Virus record (IMG/VR): IMGVR_UViG_3300009506_000022
Location: 1-64,000 of that record
From: a virus
Length of the DNA stretch: 64,000 nt
Direction: 5' to 3' (one strand)
Below are positions 63,208 to 64,000 of the stretch, piece by piece (position 1 is the stretch's first letter; the number at the start of each line of letters is the position of its first letter). Under the pieces are notes generated by a model. The model was not told the origin of the DNA. It worked only from the letters and a program-made list of their open reading frames with translations, and did not search any database. A program made the translations under genes and the position numbers.

Positions 63208-64000
63208 ATGTCAAAAATACAAACAAAGTGGATTGCGGATGATGCTATTACTGCTGATAAGATTCATTCTGGAGTTGCTGGCGATGGTCTGATTCAAGCT
63301 GGCGATGGTTCGCTTGAAGTAAACGATGACGATTCGACCCTTGAGATTTCAGCTGATATTTTACAGGTAAAAGACCTTGGCATTACAACAGCTAAGTTGG
63401 CTGCGACTTCGGTAACTTCAGCGAAGCTAGGGGTTGTTGCTGGTGATGGCATTACAGGCGGCAACGGATCGGATTTAGCCGTAGATCCAGACGTGACTGG
63501 CGGCGCCAACCTTGCTCGAGCGATTAGTGTTTCGTCAAATGGCGTTGCGGTAAAAATTGATAACGACACTATTGTTGAAAATGGTTCGCAGCAACTTGCG
63601 GTTGGAGCCAATAGCATTGGAGCCAACGAAGTCGACGAAAGCGATAGCTACACTTGGGTTACAGGGAGCCACGATTTTACTGGTTCTGGTGGCGTTACGG
63701 TTCCAACGCCAACTGGAGACACCGATGCTGTAACTAAAGCGTATGCAGATGCATTACGCCAAGGAGCTAAACCAAAAGATCCAGCTGAAGCTTTGGCTGA
63801 TAGCAATCAGACTTTGAGCGGATTGCCAAGCAACATTGATGGAGTTACCTCTTGGTCGGCTGGCGATCGCGTGTTGCTTACAAATCAAACGACACCTTCA
63901 GAAAACGGCATTTGGGAAGTTCAAACAGGTTCTTGGACGCGACCTGTAGATTTTGATACTGGCGATAGCGCTGGTGGTTCTCAGATTTGGATTCATGCTG
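63208..64000 (+). CDS. Tail fibre-like protein, N-terminal part
   Basis: Cut by the right window edge. ATG 63208 after AGGAGGACAC; frame open to 64000 (264 codons). Start MSKIQTKWIADDAITADKI is typical of phage tail fibre and tail-collar proteins, followed by low-complexity beta repeats (GITTAKLAATSVTSAKLG, GITGGNGSDLAVDPDV) that build long trimeric fibres, then DAVTKAYADALRQGAKPKDPAEAL and a beta domain. Probably involved in host recognition. Confidence 0.75.
   Translation, partial: MSKIQTKWIADDAITADKIHSGVAGDGLIQAGDGSLEVNDDDSTLEISADILQVKDLGITTAKLAATSVTSAKLGVVAGDGITGGNGSDLAVDPDVTGGANLARAISVSSNGVAVKIDNDTIVENGSQQLAVGANSIGANEVDESDSYTWVTGSHDFTGSGGVTVPTPTGDTDAVTKAYADALRQGAKPKDPAEALADSNQTLSGLPSNIDGVTSWSAGDRVLLTNQTTPSENGIWEVQTGSWTRPVDFDTGDSAGGSQIWIHA

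Noticed and set aside
1-64000. CRISPR array
   Set aside because: No regularly spaced direct repeats of the needed length were found; the repeat-rich region at 24825-25320 has irregular, short motifs.

Overview
The window is a continuous piece of the genome of a tailed double-stranded DNA bacteriophage (Caudoviricetes). The evidence is a complete head module at the right end: small and large terminase, portal, MuF-like minor head protein, XkdF-type prohead protease, scaffold, HK97-fold capsid protein and tail-fibre-like proteins. A phage-style replication and recombination module sits at the left end. Essentially every gene reads rightward, genes are short and packed with ATGA-type stop/start overlaps, and the DNA is AT-rich. 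The host cannot be named. Promoters and ribosome sites look like ordinary bacterial sigma70 and Shine-Dalgarno signals, and a secreted SleB-like hydrolase and a signal-peptide-bearing metalloprotease-like protein point to a walled bacterial host.

Layout. Positions 1-9737 hold replication, recombination and repair: the C-terminus of a DnaE-type polymerase, an HU-like protein, a T4 gp32-like single-strand binding protein with a cysteine-repeat tail, a UvsX/RecA recombinase, Mre11/Rad50-like (gp47/gp46) subunits, a RuvC-like resolvase and a family 4 uracil-DNA glycosylase. Positions 9740-24596 hold metabolism and many small proteins: an AdoMet decarboxylase-like enzyme, a SleB-like hydrolase, a PD-(D/E)XK-like protein, cytidylate kinase, dCMP deaminase, an orphan NrdJ C-terminal domain, DUF4326 and DUF4177 proteins, a metallophosphoesterase, a C5-cytosine methyltransferase with an altered catalytic motif and an HPRT-like protein. 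Positions 24597-25304 are the longest non-coding-looking stretch; it is rich in repeats, has inverted base composition and is the best candidate for a control or origin region.

Positions 25311-41119 are an accessory region of mostly unknown small genes. It also contains a NADAR protein, a MazG-like fusion, a spermidine-synthase-like methyltransferase, a DUF7768-like protein, HTH regulators, DUF1643, a UvrD-like helicase and a SLOG-fold protein. Positions 41238-47763 contain a gene with its own terminator, further small genes, a secreted HExxH protein, a serine recombinase and an MT-A70 methyltransferase, ending in a clear intrinsic terminator. Positions 47889-64000 are the late module, beginning with a papain-like protease and running through terminase, portal, MuF, a 1376-residue multidomain protease protein, scaffold, capsid and tail or fibre genes. 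It is cut off by the window edge.

The most unusual items are these. (1) The 1376-residue protein has an ASCH-like domain, two Dam-type methylase domains, a LigD-phosphoesterase-like region with a zinc ribbon, and a C-terminal XkdF prohead-protease domain, so DNA-modifying domains are built into the head-assembly protease. (2) A 40-nt acceptor/T-arm minihelix sits where a tRNA would be. (3) Two mutually exclusive hairpins bury the start codon of the putative small terminase gene. (4) The C5 methyltransferase has ANV in place of ENV. (5) The gp32-like protein carries three copies of a cysteine motif in its acidic tail.
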